Of a stretch of DNA of 64,000 nucleotides, positions 32,101 to 43,100 are shown piece after piece. This DNA is from Amoebophrya sp. A120 (lineage: Eukaryota; Sar; Dinophyceae; Syndiniales; Amoebophryaceae). The position numbers and the translations under genes were made by a program. Under the pieces are notes generated by a model. It saw nothing but the letters and a program-made list of their open reading frames with translations, searched no databases and was not told the origin of the DNA. Where the stretch lies: positions 752,629 through 816,628 of the forward strand of contig CAJINV010000004.1 of the NCBI GenBank assembly GCA_905178155.1, in the 5' to 3' direction. Within the stretch, counting starts at the first letter, position 1, and each line of letters begins with the position of its first letter.

Positions 32101-35100
32101 ATTGAGACGTCCTCATGGTTGTGCAGCCTGCATCAGAAGTTTTCCAACGACCCAGACATTGAATTTACAACACATACTGCGGGTGCTTCCGCAAAGTGTC
32201 CAGATCCACGGACAGTTCGAACACGTTGCAACTGGAAAATCCGAGTGTGATCCGGAACCTGCCCTCGTCCACACCGCCCTCGTCGCACCGGCCGATCGTG
32301 AGGAGCTGCCCCTGCAGCGGCGCGAACCGGTAACACACGACGCAGGCGGCGTTCATCGTGAGGGACGAGTCGGTGGTGCTAGAAGTCGTGGCGGCGCCGG
32401 GCTGAAGCTTGTTAGTAAGCGTAGTACTCGAAGAAGAATTGGTGTTACCACCGTAGTTGGTGTTAAGGTTCCTTTTGCTCGCTTTCCTCAGCTCCCTGGG
32501 CGATGCGGAGGACAACGCGGTCATGGTGGCGGTAGACGTAGTTGCTGCAGCTCCAGTTAATACTGATGTTCCGTTGATGACCTCTTTTGAAAAGGACGAT
32601 CCAACTGTAGTTGTTCCAGGTACAACAACCGAAACCGTTTCGCCGGGGCGGAAGACAAGACCGCTGGTGTCGGTCACAGACCTCTGCGAAATGATCGGCT
32701 GAAGCCGAGGTGGCTGCAGTTCTGATGTCGACGTCGTCGTGCACGTGCTGGCCGCTCCTGCATAATGAAAGGCACTGTTGGGTAAAGTCAAAACAGACTC
32801 GTCCGCGGTTTCGCTGGTGACTGAGTCAGTGACCTCTGCGCTTGCAGCACCGGGCCCTCCAAAAGGCAGAGGCGGTGGAACTCCTATTGTTGTAGGAGCA
32901 GACGTTGGCTCTCTACCACCTCCGTTTGTATGCGCCGCATGGTGAGAAACTACACCGCCTCTTCCAGGTCGTTCTTGTGCTTCTTGTAGTTCCACTGTAC
33001 TTCTAGAAGTAGTGCAGCTCTCCAAAAAATCTAGGTCCCAGATTCGCAAGTCCATCTTGCTGGAGCTCAACAAGTACCGATCGCGGAAGATGCGCAGGGC
33101 GAGGATGGGCGCTGCGTTGTGGCCCAGGATTCTGTACTGATTCTGATCCGGAGAAAAGTGGTCCTCCGTCGGTCCAGCCTGTTCATCAGCTTGATGCTTT
33201 ATGTTCTGTATGTCACGAGGACTACTGGTCCGCTGCTCGTGTGATGTAGTGTCTCTTTCGCTTTCCTCGTTCTTCTTGCCAGATATCAAATTCACCACGC
33301 GAATCGATCCGTCGAGACAGCCGGCAAGCAGGTACCGCTGGCGCCAAATCACGCAGTTACGAACACCGGTGGGCATCGCGAAGTACTTGGAACGGGAGAT
33401 GAGGTTTTTGTTTCTTGTTCGCTGTATCTGCAATTTTTCGTCTTGTGGGATGAACAGTGGTCGCGCCGGAGGTCTGGGGGAGGTAGAAAAAAAGTTCTGT
33501 TCTTGTGCCGAGGGGGAAAAAATAGTGGACGGGAAAGATGAACTACACCTGCCGGCGGTGTCGTTTGCAGCTCCTGGATGAATGAAGACGTCATTGTTTC
33601 CGTCCTCAATCTTGCGGACCTGCTGCTGCGTCGCTTGGTAGGTCTGTTGGCGAAAAACTTCCAGCAGCGCTTCGGCGTATAATCTTTGACTGTCGCTATC
33701 CCCGTGATTCGCAAGAACATCCGAGGCTGCCGTTTCTACATCCATAGGACGAGAAAGTGGAGGTCCTGCGTTCTTGACATCCTGCTGCGTTTTTGGCCAT
33801 GCGCTGGCTCCTTCCTCGTCCCCTGACAGTTGTGCGGGAGACAGTGCTGCATGTGATTTTGTTTGTTCTGAAGATGGACAACGCGAACGGTGGCTCTCGA
33901 CATGCTGCTCCGCACTATTGGCTACGGTCACGTGCTGTACGTCTTCCCCTGGTGACCTGTCTATGCTCATGTCCGGTCGTCGTGGCCGTTCTTCCTGGTC
34001 GTGTACCACGTCATCTCTGCTCCTGTGCGGAGGCATTTCTTGTCGGGATTGCCCCTGCATAGCGGCCAGCACGGCGCCGAGTCGGGCTGCTCGAAATAAA
34101 GGGGGCTGGGACAAATGATCAGGATCTTGATCTGGAGGCCACCTTTGCCTTGTTTGACATTGACGACTTCGCTGGTTTTCATTGTCCTCGTGTGGTGATC
34201 GTATTATCTTGTTGGCCCACCTTCCAGCATTGTCATCACGTGCTCCTGCTGTATGACCTCGAGTACCACGACCCTTCAGCTCCTGCATTGAACTCTGTTC
34301 TCCACACGAGGACACAGGCCTTTCCGCATCGTCCCCACTCAACGGCAGAAACAGCACGCTCTCGATCTGCCGCGCCTTCTCCTTGACGCAGAACAAAGTC
34401 GTAACCGCCACCAAGGTGTTGCTCGGCACCGGAATCCAGTCGTGGCGATCGGCGGACAGAGGCTCCGACGCGATGATGACCACCGACGGCCGGGCCTCCA
34501 TGTTGACCATGGAGAAGTCTTTCTGAAAGTTCTCGCCCAAATCATGGCCCCAGGACTTCTCCTGCTTCTGCGTGATCCGGCTCTTCGGCTTCTTCGGGCA
34601 CTGTTTCTTCGTCTCCTGCACCCAGTCTGACCCGGTGCACACGTACAGACTCGCGCCCTCGCCCCCCACGCCCGCCCGGGTGGCGAGCAGACACGTTCCG
34701 TGGCTGATCACAAAATTCAACAGCGAGGGCGCCTTCGGCCCGCAAACTGTGTTCAGCACGTCGATCGTCTGCTGCAGCGCGTCCGCCAGTTCGGCCGTGG
34801 AGAAAAGGTTCTTGGTTGATGTCGTGTTCTTCGTGGTCGTGCTTTCTTCGACGCAGCTTTGGTTTTTTCGTTTGGTATTTTTGCTCTTGGTGCTGCCGTG
34901 GTTGTAGCTTTGGTCGTCGACCATATCATCTTCCTCCTCATCTCCACTGGTTGTGGTCGTCCCTTGTTGTGCGGCGCCGTCGAGAGGAGCAGGAGGACAA
35001 CCACTATCAGCAGCCGAACGTCCACCACTCACCGTGGCTGCATAATCATTGCGGTCGAGAATGGTCAAAAAGAGGCCAAACGCGACGGCGGAGTCGATGC

Positions 35101-35881
35101 AGTTGTGCTCCAGGGCGACCTTAAATCCCTCCTCGGAAAGCATAGACATCAAGGTGCGACAGTGTTTGTCGAAGTCGCCCAGCATGCCGTTGTGCATGAA
35201 CAGGATCCCGCGGGCCTCGAAGGGGTGGCAGGCGTCGTCAGACACTGGTGACCCGGGTCCCGCCGCTCGGATGTGCGCGAACACGCACTTGCTGCTGACC
35301 TGCTCCGCGAGCCGAGACAGGTTCCGGTCGTTCCACGCGGGTTTCAAACTCGTAAACACGCACGGAATTTTCGTCGTCGGCTTGCTGCGGGCGGAGGCCG
35401 AGGACGTAGCTGTAGGCGGGTTCAGGTTGAGGTTTTTAGTACCGGCCACGTTCTTACTGCGGGTCTTTGTGCAGCTAGAAACAGGGTCTGCGTCAACATC
35501 CTCGGAGCTTTTTGGAGCTCCTCTTCCTGAACCTGATACTAGAGGGGGATATTCACGCTCTTGTTGAGTTCCAGAGTTTGATATTTTCTTGGTACTAGAC
35601 TCGGCCAGCACGCCATCATGACCTTCGACGTCCCTACTTGATACAACCGGCTCACACAGGAAGGGGTCACAGGGAAACTGCTCGTCCACATCTCTGTACC
35701 AGGCGATGCCGTATCCATCCCCGTTCAGAGTCGACTGCTGGTAACTCAAGCCGGGAATCCCGATGGGGTGCTGTCGCTCCTGCGCGGCGTACGACTGGCG
35801 AATCAGCGACATACGGGGCTTGGTCAAGATGTCCGCGATCAAAATCGGCTCGTTCGACCACATAGCGGCGAACCGACACAT
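29129..35881 (-). CDS. DUG3-type glutamine amidotransferase fused to WD40-like repeats
   Basis: Two exons (35881-32177 and about 31887-29129), about 2,150 residues. The N-terminus MCRFAAMWSNEP has the Cys2 that becomes the N-terminal nucleophile of class II amidotransferases. LNGDGYGIAWY, KPAWNDRNLSRLAEQ, CVFAHIRAA and CHPFEARGILFMHNGMLG match yeast Dug3 and EgtC-like enzymes. Long Ser/Thr/Asp inserts interrupt the domain. From about residue 860 there are WD40-like strands (YLLAGCLDGSIRVVNL, GHNAAPILALRI, MDLRIWDLDFLE). They continue in exon 2 (HRSCVYQVCYLPHNKMAL, VTGDESGKIKLWRV, LLVAGRGDGSLELYDLR). In yeast, Dug3 acts with Dug2, which has N-terminal WD40 repeats and an M20 peptidase, in glutathione breakdown. 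No M20 domain is visible here. The substrate is inferred, not shown. Confidence 0.85.
31888..32176. mobile_element. Introner, family 2, 289 bp
   Basis: The left end is TATGAAGTGCAAATAGAATG then TCTGGGTCTGG. The right end, reverse-complemented, is TATGTGTTGTAAATTCAATG then TCTGGGTCG. CTGCG is duplicated exactly (31883-31887 and 32177-32181). Removal joins RKHPQ to RSNTIRFF, so two long open frames become one gene. Confidence 0.9.
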
Positions 35882-37145
35882 TGTCTGGCTGGTCTTCTTG
35901 AGTAAAGACGTCTACGGGGCGGGCTACAAGCGACAAATATTAACGTAGGAGCGAAGTAGATACATCATTATTTATATACGTCGAAGTACTAGTAGAACCG
36001 AACAAAAAAAATGAGGCTCGGCTCCGCGATTATACTACGTTGAAAAGAAATGCGTGTAAAACAAGAGGAGCAAACAGGTCGTGGTCGTATGGAGGTGCTG
36101 GTAGTAATCACGTCATGACGACGAGCGCGACCACTGGGACCGGCGAGTGCGGTCCTAGTGATCCTCGAATAGGAATCACGTTACTCGAGGAATTTTCCAG
36201 GGCCGAGGGAGGACAAGACATTCGTTCAAGAAATCCTAATAATCTGAATGGGAATGCATAGTGACCGACGTTGGTGGGAAACGAAAAAAAAAATCGAAAT
36301 CAGGATTAGACATATAAAGAAACAGAGTATGGGTAGGGGTCGTAGAAAATGGACTTACAAAGAGGCCTGTGGATCGTGTTGGTGTGGATCGAACATAATT
36401 TTCAATCCGACACGGTCCTCTCGTTGTCGTTGTTTTACTTACTTCTTCTTCCTCAGCAAGTTCCTCGCCAGTCTTGTGTTTTTCTTGATTTTGGGTCGAG
36501 CAATCTCATGAAGATCAAAATGATCACAACTTTACAACAAAAAATTAAGAGGCTGATGGTGATGCTGAAGCTGATCTTTATCTAAATTTATTTGCTTGCA
36601 CAGCCGCGGCTGTCTTGTACCTTTTTAATCGTACTGGAACTGGAAGCGGAACTTGCCTGCAGATGATCATCGATCTTTGTTTGCGACGAGAGCAGTCGCA
36701 CTCGGACGATTCCAGGGCGTGCTGCAGATTTACGGCAGTGTAATGTGGTCTTGCTCCACCGACCACCTGCGGAATGCGCGAACTAACGACCATGCCCATG
36801 GTGAACATGGATAATACAACTTCTACTTGAGCTTCTACTTTTTTGGTATTCTAATTCTACTTCGTGTTCGTCTTCATTCTTCCATTAACAAATAAACCTC
36901 GGCCAAAAAAGCCGTCGTTTGCCGGAACGAAACTGAGATCATGTTTTGGTCGATCATTTGGTCGATCATTTGGTCGATCAAAAAACCAACGGGAACGAGT
37001 TCCAAATCATCTAAAAGAATCGCTGATAGCTGTGTATTTTTCCGCGTCGATGCTGACAAGAAAACCGTCAAGACTATTGTCAGATCCTAGACACGACTTA
37101 ACATTTTTCAACAACAACTTTCTGTTTATTCCAAAAGAGCCCCTA
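35882..37145. other. Intergenic
   Basis: About 1.26 kb between the giant ATPase gene and the DUG3-like gene. It contains a short tandem repeat (36945-36980) and T- and A-rich runs. No supported ORF or RNA gene. Confidence 0.6.
36945..36980. repeat. Tandem repeat, three copies of a 12 bp unit
   Basis: Three perfect adjacent copies of TTTGGTCGATCA in the spacer 3' of the giant gene. Confidence 0.95.
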
Positions 37146-40100
37146 CTACATCACCAGCCAGAGTCTGCCAAGCCCACAGCGATGCAGGTCGGCGAGCGGC
37201 GTTTTCACAATCTTCAGCGAGTGTGTCTCGTTGCCGACGTCCTCCACTCGGCAAAACCAGTACTTCGCCCCCAGGTAGAACGCCGTCACAACTTCGAGCG
37301 GCGAAATTTCAAATGCCTGCTTGCTCGCCTTGATGCTCGATTTCACCTCAACGAAGCGGAGGCGGCTCGACGTTGCGGCCCTCGCGGTCGCGGCTCCCGT
37401 GGTGGTGCCCGTTGTGGTCGTGCTGCCGAAGTATTCTTCCAAAACGCAGTGTGAAACCAAAAAACGCAGCACCTTCTAAGACTCAATACCAGACCTGCCA
37501 GGCATTTCATCTTAATCTTCACCTGGATATTAAAAAACATGCGACAGTTATTTCGATCATCTCAATTCTTAGAGGGATGCAGCATCAAAGCCGCCTCCTG
37601 CTTCTGTATTCTGCGGCACTACAAATTATGCAAATACAAGTACTAGTGAAGGAGAAGGAAGCAGGAGCTGGCTCAATCTTGAAAGGTTCCCCAAGTTTGT
37701 TGTACTGCAGAAAAGGCAGATCATGCAGGATGATAAACAACGATGATAATTAACAACGATGCTGACAAGCGAGGACCATCATCTGACGAGTTGTACCACT
37801 AGTATTCGAGACATGAATATTAATCTTAGAAGCTGCATGATATGTTTCTTTTCTTAACCTCTGCACTTCGGTGACCGCCGCCGTTGACCCATTTGTGGCG
37901 TAGTACTTCTTGTGGCAACTGGCGTACTTCGAGACGAAAGCTTTCATGAAAGTCTTGGAGAACGAAGGAGATGAAGATGTTGTTGACGCATTTATCATAA
38001 TTGTCGTGCTGTCCTTGGCTGCACCACCAGCGAGACCAGCCTCCACATCCATCTCGTTCTCGTACAACACCAGGTCAAACGGCAACCTGCTCTCTTCCTC
38101 CTCGTTGACCCATAACACCGAAAACTGGCCGGTCTTTTCAAAGAACTCTCGCGCTTGCTGCTTATCCTGAGGAAAAACGTCCCTGTCCCAGAGAGTAATT
38201 TGTGGTGCGCAAATCATGATGAGAGAGTGGATCTGTAATGCGTCCGGACCACTTAGCAGGCAGGACTGTACTAGAAACGTCCCCAAACTTGTCATGCACC
38301 AGCACCAAAACTTAATGTAAACTTGTCGATTTGTCTAGCAGATTCCCCATCTTGATAAGTCCGGAGCAGGTGGGAACGTTTTTACTGAGGATACTGCTCC
38401 CCGATTCTTCCCACGGTGTTGAGCAAATACCGCAAATTAGCATCCGGCGTAGCATATCCGGTGCAAAACTCTTTATCGTAGTCGTAGTACTAGCAAACAA
38501 TTATCGGAGCGCGATTTCATTTCTAGACCACATCGGCATGTTGACAAACGGGACTTTATTTGCTTTCGGAAGAACAAGAACTTCTTGTCAACATGCGACT
38601 ATTTACTCTCCTAGTACTAGTAGGTACTTCTAGACTACGATAGTGCTTTACAATGCGTACGTCAAACTCGTTCTCCGGCGCGGCAACGGCCAGCAGGTAG
38701 TCCAGGCAGTGCTGGTCACTTGTAGCCAGGTTTTCATGCAGCTCGACCATTTGTTTCATCCCTGGCTGCTGGGTGCCTACGCCTGATATGGTCATGTCCT
38801 CGTCCTTTGGATTCACCCCGCCAATTGCCTGCTGCTGCTCCAACAGTCGCTGCAACTTTTCCTCAATCGACCGTGCCGCCGCCTCGGGGTCGGCCTGGGT
38901 CACAAGATTAGCCAGATGCCGGGAAATGTTGGACGAAAGGTTTATTTTGTTCGACGTCTGGCGGTTGGGATTCGTATTCATCACGTTGTTGGCGGAGAAA
39001 GTAGGTGTGGCATTTTTGGATGTGGCCATCGCGCCAGAAACGCTGTTCGGCGTCATCTGAGGCTGTGCAACTGCTAAAGAGGAGGGGGCACCCGAAGAAG
39101 TAGAAGTAGTTCCGCCATTGACTTGCTCACCCCCTGATGTTGAAACTGCACTGTGCATCCTTTTCGCCCGCTCCAACAGGCGACGTGCCTCTGCGAATAC
39201 GGAATCGGTCGTGATGTCTTGCTGGCCACCAGCGCCGGCCCCCACGCGGCGGAGTAGAGAAGTCCCGTCGTGCTTGTTTCCAACCGCATTCGACGACGTC
39301 TGTTGCTTTACAACATCAACAACTTCAACTTCTTCTAGTCCGGGCGGCGGTTGCACTTGATGGGGATCGTGCTGTTCTTTCGCCGTTTGCTCCTTGCTGC
39401 GACTTGGCGGCGCAAACGAAGACGGGGCTCCACCTGGAGGATTTGCAGGTCCTCCTGCAAGCGGAGTACTAGACAACTGTGCTTTACTTTGCTCACTGTG
39501 CTCTTGTTCCTGTTCGGGAGAGTGGAAACAAAAGTCCTCTTGCTGATCTACTTGCCCCCGCACCTGATGTGGTCTTGAGGTCGGCGTGGTTCCACCGACA
39601 CCAGGAGTAGACCCGAGGGCATTCGCAATGTCGATCCCTCCCCCGGCCTCCGCCGCGATCTTGAACGGTAGCTCCCCCGAGGTGGCTTGAGCGGAGGCTA
39701 CTACTAGCTGCTGCAAAGCTTGCTGGGTTTGAAGCGTTCTTTCGATCAGAAGAGTGGTCGCGTCGGCCGACGTTTTGACGCCAGTTGCATGCTCCTGCAC
39801 AAGGATCGAGGCGGTGCTGGTGTGTTCTTGGTTCGGCGATGTCGTAGTTGATATTCCCGCAGGAGCATGACCCGTACCAGATAGAGCGCCACCCTCTTCT
39901 TCTGTCTCACCAGGCCCAACTCCACGAGAAGTGGAGCCCGCTTGCAGTTCCCCAGCTTTATCATCTCTCAATGCGGCGAGATCTGCCGCTGTGATTTTCA
40001 CCCCTGCAGCATCGAAAGCGGGAACGAAGAACGGATTTTTCTCTCCGCCCGCACCAGCTGCGCTCCGTGCGGCTAAAGTCGCAGACGTAGTTGCCCCCGA

Positions 40101-43100
40101 CAGCACGTTCATGTTGCCTAAAGCGCTGAATTCGCCCCGCGGATCGTGAATTTCATCCTGCTCGTCTTCTTCGCCCAAATTCTCCAGCTCCTCTGCTTGC
40201 TGCAGCAGTTGCTCGATTTTCTTTTGTTTCTGCAGCGCCGTCATGCGCTCCGCCGCGGCGCTCATTTCGTCCATCTGCAGTTTCGCCGCGAATTCCAGCT
40301 CGTCTGATAATTCAGCGTTCTTTTTTCCACCCGCGCGCAGTTCCCGTTCCGTTTCTTGCATTGCAAGTTCATTGTCCAGTCGCTTCTGCTCTTCGCGCTC
40401 TTGTTTCAGCTTCTGTTCCAACAGAGCCCGCTCTTGCTCCGCTTTTGCCCGTATCAAATGCAAAAGTGTCTGGGTCTGGGAGTCTCCGAGATTTGTCATG
40501 CAGTTTTTCCAAGCTCGCCCACGTCTGGAATGCAGGGCCTAGCATCACAGGTTCTGCAGTTCCGTGGTGATGCGTATTCTGCATGAGGAATGCCCTCTCA
40601 GCATGGCCAGAAGTGGGCACCTTTTGCACGTTTATGCATCACAAGTCTTTGTAGGATCCGAAACACGCATCGCAAGTTCGGATCCTTCCAGACCCAGTCT
40701 CAGACATTTTTACAGTTGATATCCCGTTCCTCTTCCTCTCTCGTGATTTTCGCAAACAGCGCCGACCAGTCGTCCGCGGCTGCGTCCGCACCTGGTGATA
40801 TTACGGGACCACCTCGCTCGTCCTTTCGTTCTGTTTGCTTTATTTGCTGCGATGGCCCTCCGCCAACTCCGGTCTCAGCTTCGTCATCAACCCCCGCGTC
40901 TTTACTGTCCTGATGTCCGTCCTCATCTACATCGCCCTCCTTGGCGAGGTCTTCTAGATACAGTTCCCAAAAGGCAAACCGTCGATCTGTGAGAACGTGC
41001 GGCGCCAGGTGGAATTCATTCGCTTCAGAAGTTTCTCGTCCACTTTTGGTTTCATTCTCTGGCAGCTTCAGTAGTTGTGTCGCTGATGTTCTAGTATTCT
41101 GCTGGAAGGTTTGCCTGCCGATCTTCTCCACGATGGCCTCCAGCTGGGGGAGCATTTGGTCAAACAGGTACTTGTTCGTCGTGGGTGGCAAGTTCACCGA
41201 CTGCCCGGGAAACTCGTTCGGAAGGACCCGGCGGACGTTCAGTAGAATTTTGTCGAAAGCGGCCAGGAAAGCCTTTTTTTGCTCTGCCAGAAGGCGTTGC
41301 TTGTAGTTGTATTCCATCAATTTCGTCGTGGTCGTACAGCTCTTGTTGAGATCGACGGGACTCGGACGGGAAGGTGACTCTTCACCGTCTCCTGAATCAT
41401 GGTGATCCTCAATTTCTTCAGCTCCTTTTCCTTGTCGACGAGGGTCGTTCTTTTTGTCTTTGCCTGTCATCATGTCTTGGAGCTCCAACGCAATGTCTAA
41501 GCCGACCTTCGTGAAAACGAAGTGAAACATCGTTTCGCAAGTCTCCGAGTTGAAAACCCCCTTCCAATTACGGGTAAAAATCACATCGATCGCCTTGTCG
41601 GTAAGGAAATGGGCGGCCGTGTGGTGGTCTACTCTTGCGCCGTCACCAGTAAAATCCTCTGCACTATGGTTTTCAGGACCCTCTTGATGAGGAGGATCAT
41701 TATACAAGTTTGCGCCCAAGCCGAGAAAGGGCTTGCCCTCTTTCTGGTCGAGTGGATGCTCCGTGTAATTCATGGGCACCGCAGCAAGAAGATTTTTAAA
41801 GGGCGTCGTTACTCCTGTGGAGGGTTGTACCCCAGCATCACCACCTGGTCTTCCCGCCCCGCTGCGGCCGCAAGAACCAACTCCACAGTGGCTCATGCTT
41901 TCGAACAGCTGCAGCGCTTCTGCCGGCGGTGGCTGGAGTGCAGCCGAGATCATGCGTTCCCTGGTTGATGTCCTCGTAGTTGCAACATGATAGTTGCTGT
42001 CAGGAGCTTCTAGTGCACCTTCAACATTAAGATCATTATCATGATCCCCGAATAGACTCCAACTTCCGTCTTGTAAGAACAGCGGGAGCATGTAACTAGC
42101 CTTTACACCGCCGGAGAAGTCGTTCTCTTCCGGGAAGGGATAGAGGTTATCTTGACCTCTTTCGAGAAGATGGGAAGTCGGTAAAAACGCCACCTGTTCG
42201 ATGTAAGCGCTGTAGTTGTACCCCCCGCTGCTAGATGTTGTGCCGACTTGAAGAAAATTGATGCTGTCCTGCACGCACTTCCACACGCGCTTCTGGAAAG
42301 AGGCTCTCAACGAAGCAGCATCTAGATCTACTTCTCCAAGCGCACCAGCGTGCTGTTTAGCCGCTTCTTCATCCGCAAGAAGGGCGTGGTCTTTTATTGC
42401 GTGGGGAACATCTGGCGTGACAGAAGTTTCATCTTCTTCATCCTCCTCGCCATTGCCACGCCTTACTGCACTGTCCGCTGCGAGGACAGTTGTACCCGCG
42501 ACGTCCAGTTGTGAAGAACCACCCGTCACATCGTCCGCCACAGTTCGTCCTGCCGCCAACCTACTTGCATCATCTTCGCAGATGAACAAGTTCTCCTGTG
42601 CGCACATGTGCGCCAGCGTTTGCTTCACCAATGCCAAGAACAGCAAGCGGACGTAGTGTGTTTCTACCCCCTGCATGAACAGGTTCCGGTGTAGAAGTTG
42701 CGGAGTGCTGTCTACGGGTTCTTCGGTGAGCTGGTGCTGGAGATCGTGGTCGTCCACCTGTTCGTTGCCTTGTTCTGCAACTACATAGCTTCCATCTTCA
42801 TCCTCTTCGTGCACCAGCCCCACGCGGTTCTTGTCGCGTTTCTTCTGCAAATTGATGCTGTGTTCCACATCATCTGCGACACCCTGGCTCTTGCTGCCTA
42901 TACTGCGTGTTCTCTTTCGCCTACGATGCTCGTCCTTCTCCCTCTCCTGCTCCTTCCGCTCCAATGCCTCAGGAAGCAAAATCCTCAGCCGCCCGAACCG
43001 CTGGACCGGCTTCAGGCCGAAGATCCACCACGCGTTGGGGACGGCGAGCGGGTTGAAGTTCGGGCTGGGCAGCACCTGCACAATAAAATTCGCCAACGGA

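Noticed and set aside
36945-36980. CRISPR-like array
   Set aside because: Three directly adjacent 12 bp copies without spacers in a eukaryotic context; a simple tandem repeat.
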